The notes: a model not told the origin generated them from the letters alone. A stretch of DNA of 64,000 bases from an uncultured Christensenella sp. (GCA_910585955.1 CAJUGC010000001.1:124001-188000), one strand, 5' to 3'. Numbered from the stretch's first letter, positions 43,022 to 53,849 are shown. Translations and numbers: made by a program.

Positions 43022-44065
43022 TCATATGCGCAGATTGCTTTCCGGACCGAGGTCGAGTTCCGCAAAATTCACGCCCTCTCTCGCCGATAAGAAAGCCCTT
43101 ACGGCAACCATTGCCGCATTGTCCGTACAGTACACGGGCGAAGGCATAAGCACCTTGAAATTGTTTTTTTCGCCCGCCTTTTTCATCCCCTCGCGAAGCG
43201 CGCTGTTCGATGCGACGCCGCCCGCAATAACGACAGTCTTGTGCCCGAAGCGTCGCGCGGCTTCGACGACCGTCTCGATAAGCGGCTCGACAGCCGCCGC
43301 CGTAAACGACGCGCAGACGTCCTCGACGGGTATGTTCTCGCCCTTTTGCCGCAGGTTGTGCACATAGTTGACTACGGCGGTCTTGAGTCCGCTGTAACTG
43401 AGTCTGCCGAACTCATGCGGCTTTTTTTTCTTGCAAAAATCTATGACCGGCTTGCCGAGTCGAGCCAGCCTGTCGACGTTGGGACCGCCCGGATATTCAA
43501 GCCCTATAAGTCTTGCGACTTTATCGAAAGCTTCGCCTATTGCGTCGTCCGTAGTCGAACCGACAAGCTTATACTTATTGTAGCCTTCGACGTCTATTAT
43601 GCTCGTATGACCGCCGCTTGCGACAAGCGCGAGAAAGGGAGGCTTTAAGTCTTTATGTTCTATGTAATTTGCGCATATATGCGCTTCGATATGATTTACC
43701 TTGATAAGCGGTTTATTCGTCGCATATGCAAGCGCCTTTGCCGACGATACCCCGACGAGCAGCGCTCCTATAAGTCCCGCTCCGTACGTCACGCCGATTG
43801 CGTTGACGTCATTCAGGGTCATGCCCGCCTCTTTAAGCGCCTCGTCGACGACTGCCGGCAAAGCAAGCGTGTGATTACGCGAAGCAATCTCCGGGACGAC
43901 TCCTCCGAAACGGCGATGAATATCTATCTGCGACGAAATGACGTTCGACAAAATTCTACCGCCCGAATAAACCGCGGCGGCAGTCTCGTCGCAAGAACTT
44001 TCTATGCCGAGGATTACCGTATCTTCCTTTCCTCGGAGAGCGTCGAATTTTCTCTTGACGTCCAT
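43022..44065 (-). CDS. tsaD: tRNA N6-threonylcarbamoyladenosine transferase
   Basis: 347 residues. ASKHA fold with GIESSCDETAAAV, iron-binding HIEAH (~123-127), ASGGHTS, and SYSGLKTAV. Transfers threonylcarbamoyl to A37 of ANN-decoding tRNA with TsaB/TsaE, which are not in this window. Begins one base after the prfB stop (TAA-T-ATG), sharing GAGAAAGG as ribosome site. Confidence 0.97.
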   Translation of the reverse strand: MDVKRKFDALRGKEDTVILGIESSCDETAAAVYSGGRILSNVISSQIDIHRRFGGVVPEIASRNHTLALPAVVDEALKEAGMTLNDVNAIGVTYGAGLIGALLVGVSSAKALAYATNKPLIKVNHIEAHICANYIEHKDLKPPFLALVASGGHTSIIDVEGYNKYKLVGSTTDDAIGEAFDKVARLIGLEYPGGPNVDRLARLGKPVIDFCKKKKPHEFGRLSYSGLKTAVVNYVHNLRQKGENIPVEDVCASFTAAAVEPLIETVVEAARRFGHKTVVIAGGVASNSALREGMKKAGEKNNFKVLMPSPVYCTDNAAMVAVRAFLSAREGVNFAELDLGPESNLRI

Positions 44066-44066
44066 A

Positions 44067-45164
44067 TTAAGCCTTTCTCAAATAATCGAATATGAATTCT
44101 TCGATACCGCCGTTCATGACCGACTGCACGTCGGGCTCTTCATATCCCGTGCGATGATCTTTGACAAGAGTGTAGGGTTGGAACACATACGATCGAATTT
44201 GGCTTCCCCACTCTATCTTCTTTATTTCACCCTTTATTTCACTCGCCTTTTCGGCGTTCTCGCGCTCGCGCATTTCTATGAGCTTGCCCATAAGCATTTT
44301 CATCGCCGTCTCGCGGTTCTGGATCTGACTGCGCTCGTTTTGGCATTGAACGACGATGCCCGTCGGAATATGCGTGATTCGTATCGCACTGTCGGTCTTA
44401 TTGACGTGCTGACCTCCGGCGCCGCCGCTCCTGTAGCGATCTATTCTAAGCTCGTCGGGATTTATCTTTATCTCGGTTTCGCCCTCTATTTCGGGCATTA
44501 CTTCGAGCGAAGCGAACGACGTGTGCCGCCGTGCGTTCGAGTCGAACGGCGAAATGCGCACGAGTCTGTGCACGCCCTTTTCCGCCTTAAGATAGCCGTA
44601 GGCGTTTATGCCGCGCACGGCAAACGTGACGCTCTTTATTCCCGCCTCTTCACCGTCGAGACAGTCGAGTTCCTCGAGCGCAAAACCCTTCTTTTCGCCG
44701 TACATACGATACATACGATACAGCATGGAAACCCAGTCTTGCGCCTCCGTACCACCCGCGCCGGCATGAAGAGTGAGGATCGCACTATTGCAATCGTACT
44801 CGCCTTTTAAAAGGGTCTGCAAATGAAAGTCCTCTATATCCGTATCGAGAGCCGACAGCGAACTTTCGATTTCTTCCACTATGCTCTCGTCGCTCTCGGC
44901 TTCGGCAAGCTCGATAAACTCGCCTACGTCCTTAAGACGCGACGTCAGTCCCTCGACGAGCGCAATTTTCGTATCGAGATATTTCGCTTCGCTTCCCACG
45001 GCTTGCGCGCGCTTTAGGTCGGAATAAAGGTCGGGCGACTGCTGCTCTTTTTCGACCTCTTCGCGGCGGCTCTTTAACGCGGACAAATCGACAGCCGCCG
45101 CGCAACTGTCGAATTTATCCTTTAACTCTCTGTATTTGATTTTTATGTCGTCGAGTATCAGCAT
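44067..45164 (-). CDS. prfB: Peptide chain release factor 2
   Basis: 365 residues. The UGA/UAA recognition motif SPF (RISPFDS, ~201) marks it as RF2, and GGQ (GGAGGQHVNK, ~250) is intact. There is no programmed +1 frameshift: the region around codon 25 (CAAAVDLSALK) reads straight through with no in-frame UGA, so the usual autoregulation is absent. Begins 9 bases after the secA stop. Confidence 0.97.
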   Translation of the reverse strand: MLILDDIKIKYRELKDKFDSCAAAVDLSALKSRREEVEKEQQSPDLYSDLKRAQAVGSEAKYLDTKIALVEGLTSRLKDVGEFIELAEAESDESIVEEIESSLSALDTDIEDFHLQTLLKGEYDCNSAILTLHAGAGGTEAQDWVSMLYRMYRMYGEKKGFALEELDCLDGEEAGIKSVTFAVRGINAYGYLKAEKGVHRLVRISPFDSNARRHTSFASLEVMPEIEGETEIKINPDELRIDRYRSGGAGGQHVNKTDSAIRITHIPTGIVVQCQNERSQIQNRETAMKMLMGKLIEMRERENAEKASEIKGEIKKIEWGSQIRSYVFQPYTLVKDHRTGYEEPDVQSVMNGGIEEFIFDYLRKA

Positions 45165-45173
45165 TTTTGTTTC

Positions 45174-47882
45174 CTAAGCTATATGGTCCTTGTCCCAGCA
45201 GCAGTTTTTATACTTCTTGCCGCTTCCGCAGGGGCAAGGGTCGTTTCTTCCGACGTCCTTTCTCTTGTCGTTTACGACCGTTTTATTCGTCTTTTCGGTG
45301 GCGCCGCCCGCGCTCGTCGAAACGATTTCTACTTTCGCCTGCTCGCGCTTGGGAGCGTTTTCGATGTTGACGCGCATCATGAGAGCGACCGTCTCTTCCT
45401 GTATGCGGTCTATCATGTCGTCGAACATCTCGAAGCCCTCTCGCTTATAAGCGATTACGGGATCTTGCTGACCGTAAGCCTTGAGTCCTATACCTCGGCG
45501 CAAAGCGTCCATCGCGTCGATATGATCCATCCATTTATTATCGACCACACGCAGAAGTATGACGCGCTCGATCTCGTCGAAATCTATGCCGAGCTCCTTC
45601 GCCATATCGATCTTCTGATTGTAGTAGGTCATCATGCCGCCGTAGATCTGCTCTTTGATTTCCTCAAGCGCCCACCTGTCAAGCCTCTCTTCGGTAAGGA
45701 AAGCGGGATCGCCGGGAATGAGCTTTCGCTCTATTTCCTTGTTGAGTTCCTGCCAATCCCACTCGTTCCAGTCGGTCTTGGGGTCGGTATACGCGTCTAC
45801 AACGATGTTTATCCTGTCGTGAATCATTTGATCTATCTGATCGTGCACGCTTTCGTCCATAAGCACCTTATTGCGCTCGGTATAGATGATTTCGCGTTGC
45901 TTGTTCATTACGTCATCGTACTCGAGGACCATCTTACGAATGGAATAGTTTCTTCCCTCGATGTTGCGCTGGGCGTTTTCTATCTGTCTTGTCAAAAGCC
46001 CCATGGCAAACGGCGTATCGTCGTCTATCTTGAACATCTCGGCAATCCGCTTCATCCTGTCTCCGCCGAACAACCGTACGACTTCGTCCTCCATCGAAAG
46101 ATAGAACACGGACGAACCTATGTCGCCCTGACGACCCGCACGACCGCGAAGCTGGTTGTCTATACGGCGCGACTCGTGGCGTTCGGTGCCTATTATGCGC
46201 AAACCGCCGACAGCTTTTACCTTTTCTTTTTCCTCGTCTACGCCGACTTTAAACTCGTCGTAGAGCTTTTTGTAAAGCGCTCTAGCCTCGAGAATTTTGG
46301 GGTCGTCCGTATTGAAATAGGACGTTGCGTCGGAGATCTCCTCTTCGGAAATTCCCTCTTCGCGCATTTTCTTCTTCGCAAGAAATTCCGCATTGCCGCC
46401 GAGCATTATGTCGGTACCGCGACCCGCCATATTCGTCGCTATCGTAACTGCATGGAGTTTGCCTGCTTGCGCGACTATTTCGGCTTCCTTTTCGTGGTTC
46501 TTGGCGTTCAGGATCTTATACGGTATTTTTTTGAGCATTGCGGCAAGCTCTTCGCTCTTGTCGACGCTCGTCGTACCGACGAGGACGGGCTGACCTCTTC
46601 CGTAGCATTCTTCTATGTCTGCGACTACGGCGCGGAGCTTGCCCGCAACCGTCGTGTAAACCTGGTCGTTTTCATCCACTCTTTGCGGCGGAAGATTGGG
46701 CGGAATAATTACGACGTCAAGCCTGTAAATACCGCGAAATTCCGCTTCCTCGGTCTTAGCCGTACCCGTCATGCCCGAAAGCTTACCGTAAAGACGGAAA
46801 TAATTTTGGAAAGTAATGGTCGCAAGAGTCTTGTTCTCGTTTTGAATACGCACGCCTTCCTTGGCTTCGATAGCCTGGTGAAGTCCTTCGCTGTAGCGAC
46901 GGCCTATCATGAGACGCCCCGTAAACTCGTCTACAATGATTACTTCGCCGTTGCTGACGATATAGTCCGAGTCGCGCTTCATGACGTAATGCGCGCGTAT
47001 GGCGTTGTTGATATAATGGTTAAGCTCGGTATTTTCGATGTCGGTAAGATTTTCGACGCCGAAATATTTTTCGGCTTTCGTGACGCCGTCTTCCGTGAGA
47101 TTTATAGCCTTTTTCTTCTCGTCTATTTCGTAGTCAAGCTCCTTTTTGAGCGTGCGGGCAAATCTGTTTGCCGCAATGTACATATCGCTCGACTTCGTGC
47201 CTCTGCCCGAGATTATGAGAGGCGTGCGCGCTTCGTCGATGAGAATCGAGTCGACCTCGTCGATAATAGCGTAATTGAGTTCGCGTTGAACCTTATCGCT
47301 CTTTCTGATTACCATGTTGTCGCGAAGGTAATCGAAACCGAGCTCGTTGTTCGTCGCATAGGTTATGTCGCAGTTGTAAGCCTCGCGTTTTTCATCGGGT
47401 TTCATACCAGCGACGGCGACGCCTACCGTAAGTCCGAGATAGCGATGAACTTTTCCCATCCATTCCGCGTCTCGGCGAGCAAGGTAGTCGTTTACCGTGA
47501 CGATGTGTACGCCCTTACCCGTAAGCGCGTTCAGATAGGCGGGAAGAGTCGAGACAAGCGTCTTGCCTTCGCCCGTTCTCATCTCGGCTATTCTTCCTTG
47601 ATGCAGACATATACCGCCCATAAGCTGAACGTGGAAATGCCTCATACCGAGCACGCGCGTCGCCGCCTCGCGAACGACTGCGTACGCTTCCGGAAGTATG
47701 TCGTCGAGCGTCTCGTAGTTTTCGCTGAGACGCCGTTTGAATTCTCCTGTCTGAGCCTTAAGCTCTTCTTCGGACATTGTCGAATACTTGTCCGCAAGCG
47801 CCTCGATCTTATTTGCCAGCGCATTGAGCTTCTTGACGTGGCGGCGATTATCGCTGCCCTTTATGAATGAAATCAAGCCCAT
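45174..47882 (-). CDS. secA: Preprotein translocase ATPase SecA
   Basis: 902 residues. DEAD-like motor with Walker A MRTGEGKT (~103), Walker B region [16 protein letters not shown], motif GRAGRQGD, and the C-terminal zinc SEC-C tail [17 protein letters not shown]. It drives export of the many signal-bearing proteins here through SecYEG. The ATG at 47882 overlaps the end of pheA by 10 bases. Part of the Rho-like/pheA/secA/prfB/tsaD/mnmA run. Confidence 0.98.
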   Translation of the reverse strand: MGLISFIKGSDNRRHVKKLNALANKIEALADKYSTMSEEELKAQTGEFKRRLSENYETLDDILPEAYAVVREAATRVLGMRHFHVQLMGGICLHQGRIAEMRTGEGKTLVSTLPAYLNALTGKGVHIVTVNDYLARRDAEWMGKVHRYLGLTVGVAVAGMKPDEKREAYNCDITYATNNELGFDYLRDNMVIRKSDKVQRELNYAIIDEVDSILIDEARTPLIISGRGTKSSDMYIAANRFARTLKKELDYEIDEKKKAINLTEDGVTKAEKYFGVENLTDIENTELNHYINNAIRAHYVMKRDSDYIVSNGEVIIVDEFTGRLMIGRRYSEGLHQAIEAKEGVRIQNENKTLATITFQNYFRLYGKLSGMTGTAKTEEAEFRGIYRLDVVIIPPNLPPQRVDENDQVYTTVAGKLRAVVADIEECYGRGQPVLVGTTSVDKSEELAAMLKKIPYKILNAKNHEKEAEIVAQAGKLHAVTIATNMAGRGTDIMLGGNAEFLAKKKMREEGISEEEISDATSYFNTDDPKILEARALYKKLYDEFKVGVDEEKEKVKAVGGLRIIGTERHESRRIDNQLRGRAGRQGDIGSSVFYLSMEDEVVRLFGGDRMKRIAEMFKIDDDTPFAMGLLTRQIENAQRNIEGRNYSIRKMVLEYDDVMNKQREIIYTERNKVLMDESVHDQIDQMIHDRINIVVDAYTDPKTDWNEWDWQELNKEIERKLIPGDPAFLTEERLDRWALEEIKEQIYGGMMTYYNQKIDMAKELGIDFDEIERVILLRVVDNKWMDHIDAMDALRRGIGLKAYGQQDPVIAYKREGFEMFDDMIDRIQEETVALMMRVNIENAPKREQAKVEIVSTSAGGATEKTNKTVVNDKRKDVGRNDPCPCGSGKKYKNCCWDKDHIA

Positions 47883-48703
47883 AAATTGTTTGTTGCCTCC
47901 GAATTGGTTATATGATCATATCTGCCGAGAAATTTGCAAAAGCCGGTATCGGCTTTAAGCAGCGCCACAAGCTCTTCGAGAGTTTTGTCGCCCCCTTTCT
48001 TCGGCAAAGTGAAATCTACGAAAAATATATAGTCGCCGAGACCGCTTTTCGACGGACGCGATTGAATATAGGTCATATTCAATCCGGCGCCTTCGAAAAT
48101 CTTGAGTACGTCCAAGAGTCCGCCCGGGCGGTTCTTCGCCGCGAATATCACCGAAGCGCGATTTCCTTTACTTCCCGCAAAGGGCGAAAGAAGAAGAAAG
48201 CGTGTAGCGTTGCTCGCATAATCCTCGATGTGCGAAAACAGTTCCTTTTGCCCGCGGGCAGGCATAGCTGCTATCGCGGCTTTATCTTTCGAATCAAGAA
48301 GCGTGAGCGCATAACTCGTCGAATGTACGGCGATCTGCTCGGCTTCGGTATTGTCGGCAAGCCATCTCGCGCATTGAGCAAGCGCTTGCGGATGCGAATA
48401 CACTTCTCTAATGTCGGAAAGCCCGGCGCCGTCGTTTACTATAAACCCGTGGTGAATGGCTCTTGTCGTTTCCGCGCGTATGAAAAGCGAAAAGTCAAGC
48501 AGTACGTCTGCAGTCGCCGTGACCGAACCTTCGACGCTGTTTTCGACGGGCAACACGCACATATCGCATTTGCCGCTCGCAACCGATTCCGCGACTTCTC
48601 TTGCCGTGCGAAAGCCCTTGCACTCGGCTTGTTTTTTGCCGCAGAACTCTCGACTTGCAGCGTAAGTATGCGAGTATTCGTCGCCGAGAAAAGCTATCTT
48701 CAC
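47873..48703 (-). CDS. pheA: Prephenate dehydratase
   Basis: 276 residues from GTG at 48703, which overlaps the stop of the Rho-like gene (GTGA); a longer in-frame N-terminus runs inside that gene and looks spurious. Catalytic Thr in [10 protein letters not shown] (~168), [10 protein letters not shown] and SHPQALAQC are typical. An ACT domain (~185-265; [33 protein letters not shown]) gives phenylalanine feedback. Makes phenylpyruvate from prephenate. Freestanding, without chorismate mutase. An aromatic gene between a Rho-like protein and secA is an odd setting. Confidence 0.94.
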   Translation of the reverse strand: MKIAFLGDEYSHTYAASREFCGKKQAECKGFRTAREVAESVASGKCDMCVLPVENSVEGSVTATADVLLDFSLFIRAETTRAIHHGFIVNDGAGLSDIREVYSHPQALAQCARWLADNTEAEQIAVHSTSYALTLLDSKDKAAIAAMPARGQKELFSHIEDYASNATRFLLLSPFAGSKGNRASVIFAAKNRPGGLLDVLKIFEGAGLNMTYIQSRPSKSGLGDYIFFVDFTLPKKGGDKTLEELVALLKADTGFCKFLGRYDHITNSEATNNLWA

Positions 48704-49926
48704 TTTAAAACGCTCTCTGCCTGCTCGCGCGTAGCACAATTGCGAACAATAGCGCTTACCGCTTCGCCGTCGATTTCGCGCAATCTGTCGAGAAGACTCC
48801 AATCCATGCCGCCGCATTTTATGAAGCTTTGCTTGAAATCCACTACCACGTCGCCGCGCACGGCTTTAAAGCGCACGACCGCGTCGCTTACGGATTCCGC
48901 CGTCTTAAACGCACGTCTGTCCATAATGTCGTCGTTTGCCGACGCAAAAACCGTCACGCTTCCCTTTTCTAGCGCGCACGCGCAACCGAGCAAACGGCGT
49001 ACGAGATCGAAATTGCCGACGGCTTCGAGATTGTCGATCACAAGAGCCACGTCTTTGCCCTCTTCCGCCATGCGAAGAGCCGCCTCGCAAATCATCTCCG
49101 CGGCATAGCGCGCGCATTTTTCGGGGACATCGAACGCACAGGCGCTCGCACCCTTAAGCGAGTCTATCTCGGCTTCCCTCTCCGGCAAAGCGTTTAAAAA
49201 CAGCGCTAGCACTTCAAGGTTCTTCTCCTCAAGCGAGCAGGCGAGTTTCAACGAAAAATCGGTCAGCGAACAGTCGCTCCCGTGCGAAAGAAAAATTCTC
49301 GATCCGTATGCGACGGGTGCCGCAAGAGCAAAAGAGCGCAACGCATGATCGGCAGACCAGATCTCCATAAGGCGGCTCGGACGTTTTCGCTCGGTGTGAA
49401 AAACATTCGCGGCGCGGTGTTCCGTAATCTGCCTGCCGTTCACTTTCAAAAGATGCGCGACAACGCCGGGCGCTCCGTCTTTTCCTGCAATATAATCGCC
49501 TTCGAGCTTGTCTCCCATTTCGAGCTTTGCTCCCAAAACAAAGTCTTGCGAAATAAACAAATCGTCTTCTTTCGGCAAAAACTTTCTCGAAACTATGCCG
49601 TCTCCGCCCGAGTAGGGACGAAACCAACCGATGAATTTTTCGACTGCGGCATGCTTGGGAAGTTGCTTGAAAGGTCCGTATTTACTGCGCTCGTCGTCAG
49701 GAACAAGCGCCTTGTTTATTATTCCCGCACGCGAATGCGGCGACATAAGTTCGGCGGGCGTCTTACGTTTATTATCGATTTCCTGCAATTTGTCGAAAAC
49801 GGCGTTTTCAAGCGCTTCTTTCGTAAACGTCGTGGGAGCGCGCACCCCGATTTCCTTTGCGAATTCGCGCAAATCGGAAATGGGTATGGCTCGTATTTCC
49901 GCCATTGTATAAATCTTAAATTCCAT
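48700..49926 (-). CDS. Rho-like protein with a degenerate ATPase site
   Basis: 408 residues matching Rho in order: a Rho_N/SAP-like helical domain (1-50, ISDLREFAKEIGV), then the cold-shock-type RNA-binding domain (~95-170, GWFRPYSGGDG ... EDDLFIS ... MGDKLEGDYIAG, then LLKVNG). The RecA-like domain follows, with RRLLGCACALEKGSVTVFASA aligning to the Rho segment after its Walker B. The Walker A loop, normally P-P-K-A-G-K-T, reads SHGSDCSL (~212-220) with no Gly-Lys-Thr/Ser. It is therefore unlikely to hydrolyse ATP like Rho. AAGGAGG lies 8 bases before the ATG, and a strong promoter precedes it. It overlaps pheA by four bases. Role unknown: possibly an RNA-binding antagonist or partner of true Rho. 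Confidence 0.85.
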   Translation of the reverse strand: MEFKIYTMAEIRAIPISDLREFAKEIGVRAPTTFTKEALENAVFDKLQEIDNKRKTPAELMSPHSRAGIINKALVPDDERSKYGPFKQLPKHAAVEKFIGWFRPYSGGDGIVSRKFLPKEDDLFISQDFVLGAKLEMGDKLEGDYIAGKDGAPGVVAHLLKVNGRQITEHRAANVFHTERKRPSRLMEIWSADHALRSFALAAPVAYGSRIFLSHGSDCSLTDFSLKLACSLEEKNLEVLALFLNALPEREAEIDSLKGASACAFDVPEKCARYAAEMICEAALRMAEEGKDVALVIDNLEAVGNFDLVRRLLGCACALEKGSVTVFASANDDIMDRRAFKTAESVSDAVVRFKAVRGDVVVDFKQSFIKCGGMDWSLLDRLREIDGEAVSAIVRNCATREQAESVLK

Positions 49927-49972
49927 GTCTATTACCTCCTTTGCGCAAAATTTTTTTAAACAGTCACTAAAT

Positions 49973-50001
49973 ATTATAGCTCATTTCTCATTAAAAAGCA
50001 A
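49973..50001 (-). promoter_or_regulatory. Promoter of the Rho-like/pheA/secA operon
   Basis: Minus strand TTGCTT (50001-49996), exactly 17 bases, TATAAT (49978-49973), about 47 bases before the ATG. Confidence 0.7.
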
Positions 50002-50068
50002 GTATTTGACCTATATTAAGACCGCATTCGTTCGTATTCTCAAAAAACGATAAAATTTCGTAAATTTT

Positions 50069-51613
50069 TTATACTCCTCTTATGTCGAGCACGTCTCTGC
50101 ACAGACTTTCCGCGAACTCTCTTTCGTGACTTACGAGAAGAAGCGCGCCCTTATATTCTGCAAGTCCTTCTTTAAGCGCCTCCTTTGCGCGTATATCGAG
50201 ATGATTTGTCGGCTCGTCCAATATGAGAAGATTTGTCGCCGTGTTCTTGAGTACGGTAAGTTTTACGCGCACCTGTTCGCCGCCCGACAATTCGTGTATC
50301 GGCTTTACGGCAAGATCGTTCTTTATGCCAGAGGAAGCGAGCGTCGAACGTATCTGTTTGGAATCGAGACGAGAAAGCCTGTCCGAAACGTAAGAAACGG
50401 CATTTTGGCTGCCGAATCCGAAATTCGGTTCCTGCTCGATATATCCTATCTTAATTTGCGGATGAAACGAATAACTTCCGCCGAGCGCTTTCAAAAATCC
50501 GGTAAGCGTCTTGACGAGCGTCGTCTTTCCCACTCCGTTCGTACCGCGTATCCAAAGCTTGCTCTCCGAACCAAGATGAAGCGTGAGCGGCGGCAAAAGC
50601 GGCTCGTCGTATCCGATAAGCAGCTCCTTTACATCCAATAGATCTTTCGTATGAAGCTCGACATACGGAAAGGAAAATGCGGCGTCGTAAATTACGGCGG
50701 GCTTCTTGATTATATCCAGTTTTTCAAGTTGTTTCTTTCTCGCATTAGCCATGCCTGCGGTAGCGGCGCGCGCGCTGTTACGGCTTATATACTCCTTCAT
50801 TTTCTCTATCTCGCGCTGTTGACGGAAATAGCTTTCCTCGTATTGCTTTGCATTCTGTTCCCGTTGAGCAAGGTAAGAGGTATAGCCGCCGCTGTATTTT
50901 TTCATTTGCCCGTTTTCTATGCCGATTATTGCTTTGCACACCTTATTGAGAAAGTCCGTATCGTGCGATATAACAAGAAACGTCCCCTTGTACGAGTTCA
51001 GATAATCCTCGAGCCAGGCGATGTGCTCGATGTCGAGAAAGTTCGTCGGCTCGTCGAGGAGCATCAGATCGGGCTGTTCGAGCAAAAGCCGCGTGAGCAT
51101 GAGTTTCGCCCTCTGTCCGCCCGACAGCTCGGATATGGGCGTGTCGTAGCCGAACGCGCCGACGCCGAGTCCGTTCGCTACTTTCTTGACTGTGGAATCG
51201 AGGTCGAAAAAACCTGCGTCCGTAAGCCTCTCGAGCATGGAATTACTCTTTTCGATGAGCTTTTCGAGCTCTGCTCCGTCTTTGTCGCCCATGCTTTCGT
51301 ACAGTTTTTCAAGCCGCGCGTTCATTTCGTACAGGTGCGCGAACGAACCGAGCAGATATTCCATTACGCTTTTCGAGCGATCTATATCCGCGTGCTGGTC
51401 GAGATATCCGCGCCGAAGGGAGGAATTCCACTTAACCAAGCCTTCGTCCTGAACAAGTCGCCCCGCAAGAATATTTATAAATGTGGACTTGCCCGCACCG
51501 TTCAGACCCACAACGCCGATATGCTCTCCGTTCATAACGCAGAGCTCGGCCTTATCGAACAGCACTCTGCCGTCGAACATATGTGTCAATTCTTTTATTT
51601 CGAGTACGCTCAT
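50069..51613 (-). CDS. ABC-F family ATPase
   Basis: 514 residues, two ABC domains and no membrane segment. First: GLNGAGKST, LSGGQRAKLML, LLDEPTNFLD. Second: GTNGVGKTT, LSGGEQVRVKL, LILDEPTNHLD. A ~60-residue charged linker (P-site interacting motif region, RQQREIEKMKEYISR) joins them. ABC-F proteins act on stalled ribosomes; some give antibiotic protection. This one could be housekeeping (YdiF-like) or protective; sequence alone does not say. Lies 13 bases after the WG-repeat-like gene. Confidence 0.93.
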   Translation of the reverse strand: MSVLEIKELTHMFDGRVLFDKAELCVMNGEHIGVVGLNGAGKSTFINILAGRLVQDEGLVKWNSSLRRGYLDQHADIDRSKSVMEYLLGSFAHLYEMNARLEKLYESMGDKDGAELEKLIEKSNSMLERLTDAGFFDLDSTVKKVANGLGVGAFGYDTPISELSGGQRAKLMLTRLLLEQPDLMLLDEPTNFLDIEHIAWLEDYLNSYKGTFLVISHDTDFLNKVCKAIIGIENGQMKKYSGGYTSYLAQREQNAKQYEESYFRQQREIEKMKEYISRNSARAATAGMANARKKQLEKLDIIKKPAVIYDAAFSFPYVELHTKDLLDVKELLIGYDEPLLPPLTLHLGSESKLWIRGTNGVGKTTLVKTLTGFLKALGGSYSFHPQIKIGYIEQEPNFGFGSQNAVSYVSDRLSRLDSKQIRSTLASSGIKNDLAVKPIHELSGGEQVRVKLTVLKNTATNLLILDEPTNHLDIRAKEALKEGLAEYKGALLLVSHEREFAESLCRDVLDIRGV

Positions 51614-51626
51614 TATATTTCTTCGC

Positions 51627-53849
51627 CTATCTTTCTTCGCGGGTAATACTGATGACCCTCTTCGAGCCGCCCGCCGTTACGGTAAGAAGGCGCGACGAGT
51701 CCTTGCGCTCGGCGGACACCGTCCTGCCCGTCTCTTCGTCGTAGACATAGCTTTCCATAAAATCGAAACCGCCGTCCTCGCGATACGGTACGAACGTAAC
51801 GTGCTTTAATATCACTCTGCCGCGCGCGTTCATGATCTCGCGTTCGCCCAAGTTGGTCATGCCCATCGTCAGCCCTTCGGTAGACTCGAGTTCGTAATAG
51901 ACGTCGCTTATGCGTCCGCCGGAAAAGTCGGCTTGGAAGAAAGACTGCCCGCTCTCTTCCTCTCCGTCCACACTTGCGATGACAAAACCGTCGTGCAGCT
52001 TCATTTGCCTGAACGCGGGTGACAGCGTTACTCTTCCGTCTCGTATAATTCCGTAAAGCTCGCTTTCGGTATCGCGAAAAGTAAACGTATCGCGACCGCG
52101 TTCGACTATCTCTATGGGATTTGATATATACCGAGTTTCGGTTATGTTTCCGTCGTTGAGATTTACTATATTCATGACTCCTTCGTCAACCGTTACGGCA
52201 TACTTGTTCTTAAGTCCGAAATATATTTTGTCATACTTTATCTTCAGCTTCTTGCTTTTAGTCACAAAATTTATTTCGTCCTTTCCGTAAACTACTATTT
52301 GGGTTTCCGAAACGATCGTCTTATCTTCTTCCCTTTGGACGTATTCGCCTGCAAAAGATCCGTTCTTCGCATAGAACTTGTATTCCGTTCCTTCCTCGTC
52401 GGCTTTGACGGCGGCATAGTAATTTTCGTCGTCCGTGCACTTAACTATTACGATCGAGGCGTCTTTTTCCGTTTCGAACGTGCCGCGCGGCATTGTGACC
52501 GCCTTCTTGCCTTCTTTTATTTCGGCGTAAACGGGAATAAACGGATCAATTACTTCCGCGCTCGCCATCTTGTTTTTGCGGTCGGTGACTTCGAAAAACG
52601 AGTCGTAAATAACCGTGCCGTTTGCTTTCGACTGCGTGACGATACGCGACGCAGTGCGCTCGTCGTTCGAGACGACAGCCGTCACGTTCTCGAGGCGCGG
52701 CTTCAACTCCTCGTTTTCATATGCGTAGATCTTTCCGTCGGCAAGAAGAAAGTCCACCTCGACGGTATACTGAGCGCGTTTTTTTTCCTTTTCGCGACAA
52801 AGAGTAACGACTTCCATTTGAATTGCTTCGACTCGGTTACATTTATCGTCGAACGCTATATAATTGCCGTCGCTGTGTTTAAAAAAGACATGGACGTTGC
52901 CGCCGAGAATTTCCGCCTCGTAACGCTTCCTTAAAACAGAAATCGAATTGCCGTTGAAAAACGAATGTTCGCCGTCGCCTCTGTTTATTACGGCGACGGT
53001 CCCGTCCGTAAGCTCTATATTCGAGCCCGACGGAGCAATGAAGCTCTTTCCGCTTTCGAGCGTGTACACAACCGAACTGCCGTCGCTTTTCCTGAGCACG
53101 GCATGAGATCCGACAACGATATATCCGTCGCCGTTTTTCTCTGCGGGCATATATCCGTCGAGATATTCTTCGCGCATAAGTTGCGAGTCGTAGGTCACGG
53201 GTCTTTCCCCCTCTACCGTCAAAAAGCCGTCGGAGGCGACAAAACTTTGGTTTATGTTGAAAGGCAGTTCTTTCTTTTCGTACTTTACGGTATCGACCGC
53301 CATATACTTGCCGGTCTCGTCCTTATAGACGACATACTTGTCCCCATACGCTCTGTAAAACGCGGGAAACTCTTCGATAAGAACAGGCGTTCCGCTTTCG
53401 CGAAAGTTACGATTTTCCCCGTTCCGTACCGCAAAATCGTTTTCCCCTACGCGCACCGCCACAAGAGAGGACGCTTCGGGTAAAAGTCTGTGATATTCCT
53501 GCGTATACTCTACGATTATCGCGCCAGAAGTATCGACGTAGCCCCAGCCTTTGCCGTCCGTATTGATAAAAGCAAAACGGCCCTCGTCCTCGACGTAGTC
53601 GAGACTGCCGAACGTGCGTGAAACGGCCCCCCCGTCACGATAAAGTTGCCAGCGTCCGCCGCGCATTGCGATATAGGTATTGTCATACATGACATTATCG
53701 ACGTAGTCAAACTCCGCTCCGTAAACTTCCGTCTTTATATCGGTATATAAAAGTGCGAGAGCGACGACCCAAGCTATGGCGACCATAACTATTACGAAAG
53801 CCACTATGCCTATGGTTATCTTTACTTTTCTGCTCAATTCTCTTTTCAT
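51627..53849 (-). CDS. Single-pass membrane protein with WG-repeat-like extracellular domain
   Basis: 740 residues from the ATG at 53849 (AAGAGG upstream). One membrane helix (~10-35, ITIGIVAFVIVMVAIAWVV), then ~700 residues of short beta-strand repeats. One segment resembles WG repeats (GWGYVDTSGAIIVEY) and others look like propeller blades (NEYYAAVKADEEG, SELYGIIRDGRVTL). No catalytic motif is recognised. It could be a surface binding or sensing protein. It has a consensus promoter and is followed by the ABC-F gene. Confidence 0.85.
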   Translation of the reverse strand: MKRELSRKVKITIGIVAFVIVMVAIAWVVALALLYTDIKTEVYGAEFDYVDNVMYDNTYIAMRGGRWQLYRDGGAVSRTFGSLDYVEDEGRFAFINTDGKGWGYVDTSGAIIVEYTQEYHRLLPEASSLVAVRVGENDFAVRNGENRNFRESGTPVLIEEFPAFYRAYGDKYVVYKDETGKYMAVDTVKYEKKELPFNINQSFVASDGFLTVEGERPVTYDSQLMREEYLDGYMPAEKNGDGYIVVGSHAVLRKSDGSSVVYTLESGKSFIAPSGSNIELTDGTVAVINRGDGEHSFFNGNSISVLRKRYEAEILGGNVHVFFKHSDGNYIAFDDKCNRVEAIQMEVVTLCREKEKKRAQYTVEVDFLLADGKIYAYENEELKPRLENVTAVVSNDERTASRIVTQSKANGTVIYDSFFEVTDRKNKMASAEVIDPFIPVYAEIKEGKKAVTMPRGTFETEKDASIVIVKCTDDENYYAAVKADEEGTEYKFYAKNGSFAGEYVQREEDKTIVSETQIVVYGKDEINFVTKSKKLKIKYDKIYFGLKNKYAVTVDEGVMNIVNLNDGNITETRYISNPIEIVERGRDTFTFRDTESELYGIIRDGRVTLSPAFRQMKLHDGFVIASVDGEEESGQSFFQADFSGGRISDVYYELESTEGLTMGMTNLGEREIMNARGRVILKHVTFVPYREDGGFDFMESYVYDEETGRTVSAERKDSSRLLTVTAGGSKRVISITREER

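Noticed and set aside
45183..47870. An 895-codon open frame on the plus strand opposite secA
   Set aside because: Antisense of a certain secA; produced by codon bias, no family resemblance and no ribosome site.
48704..48817. Longer N-terminus for prephenate dehydratase
   Set aside because: It lies inside the Rho-like gene in another frame; the GTG at 48703 begins the conserved [11 protein letters not shown] sequence.
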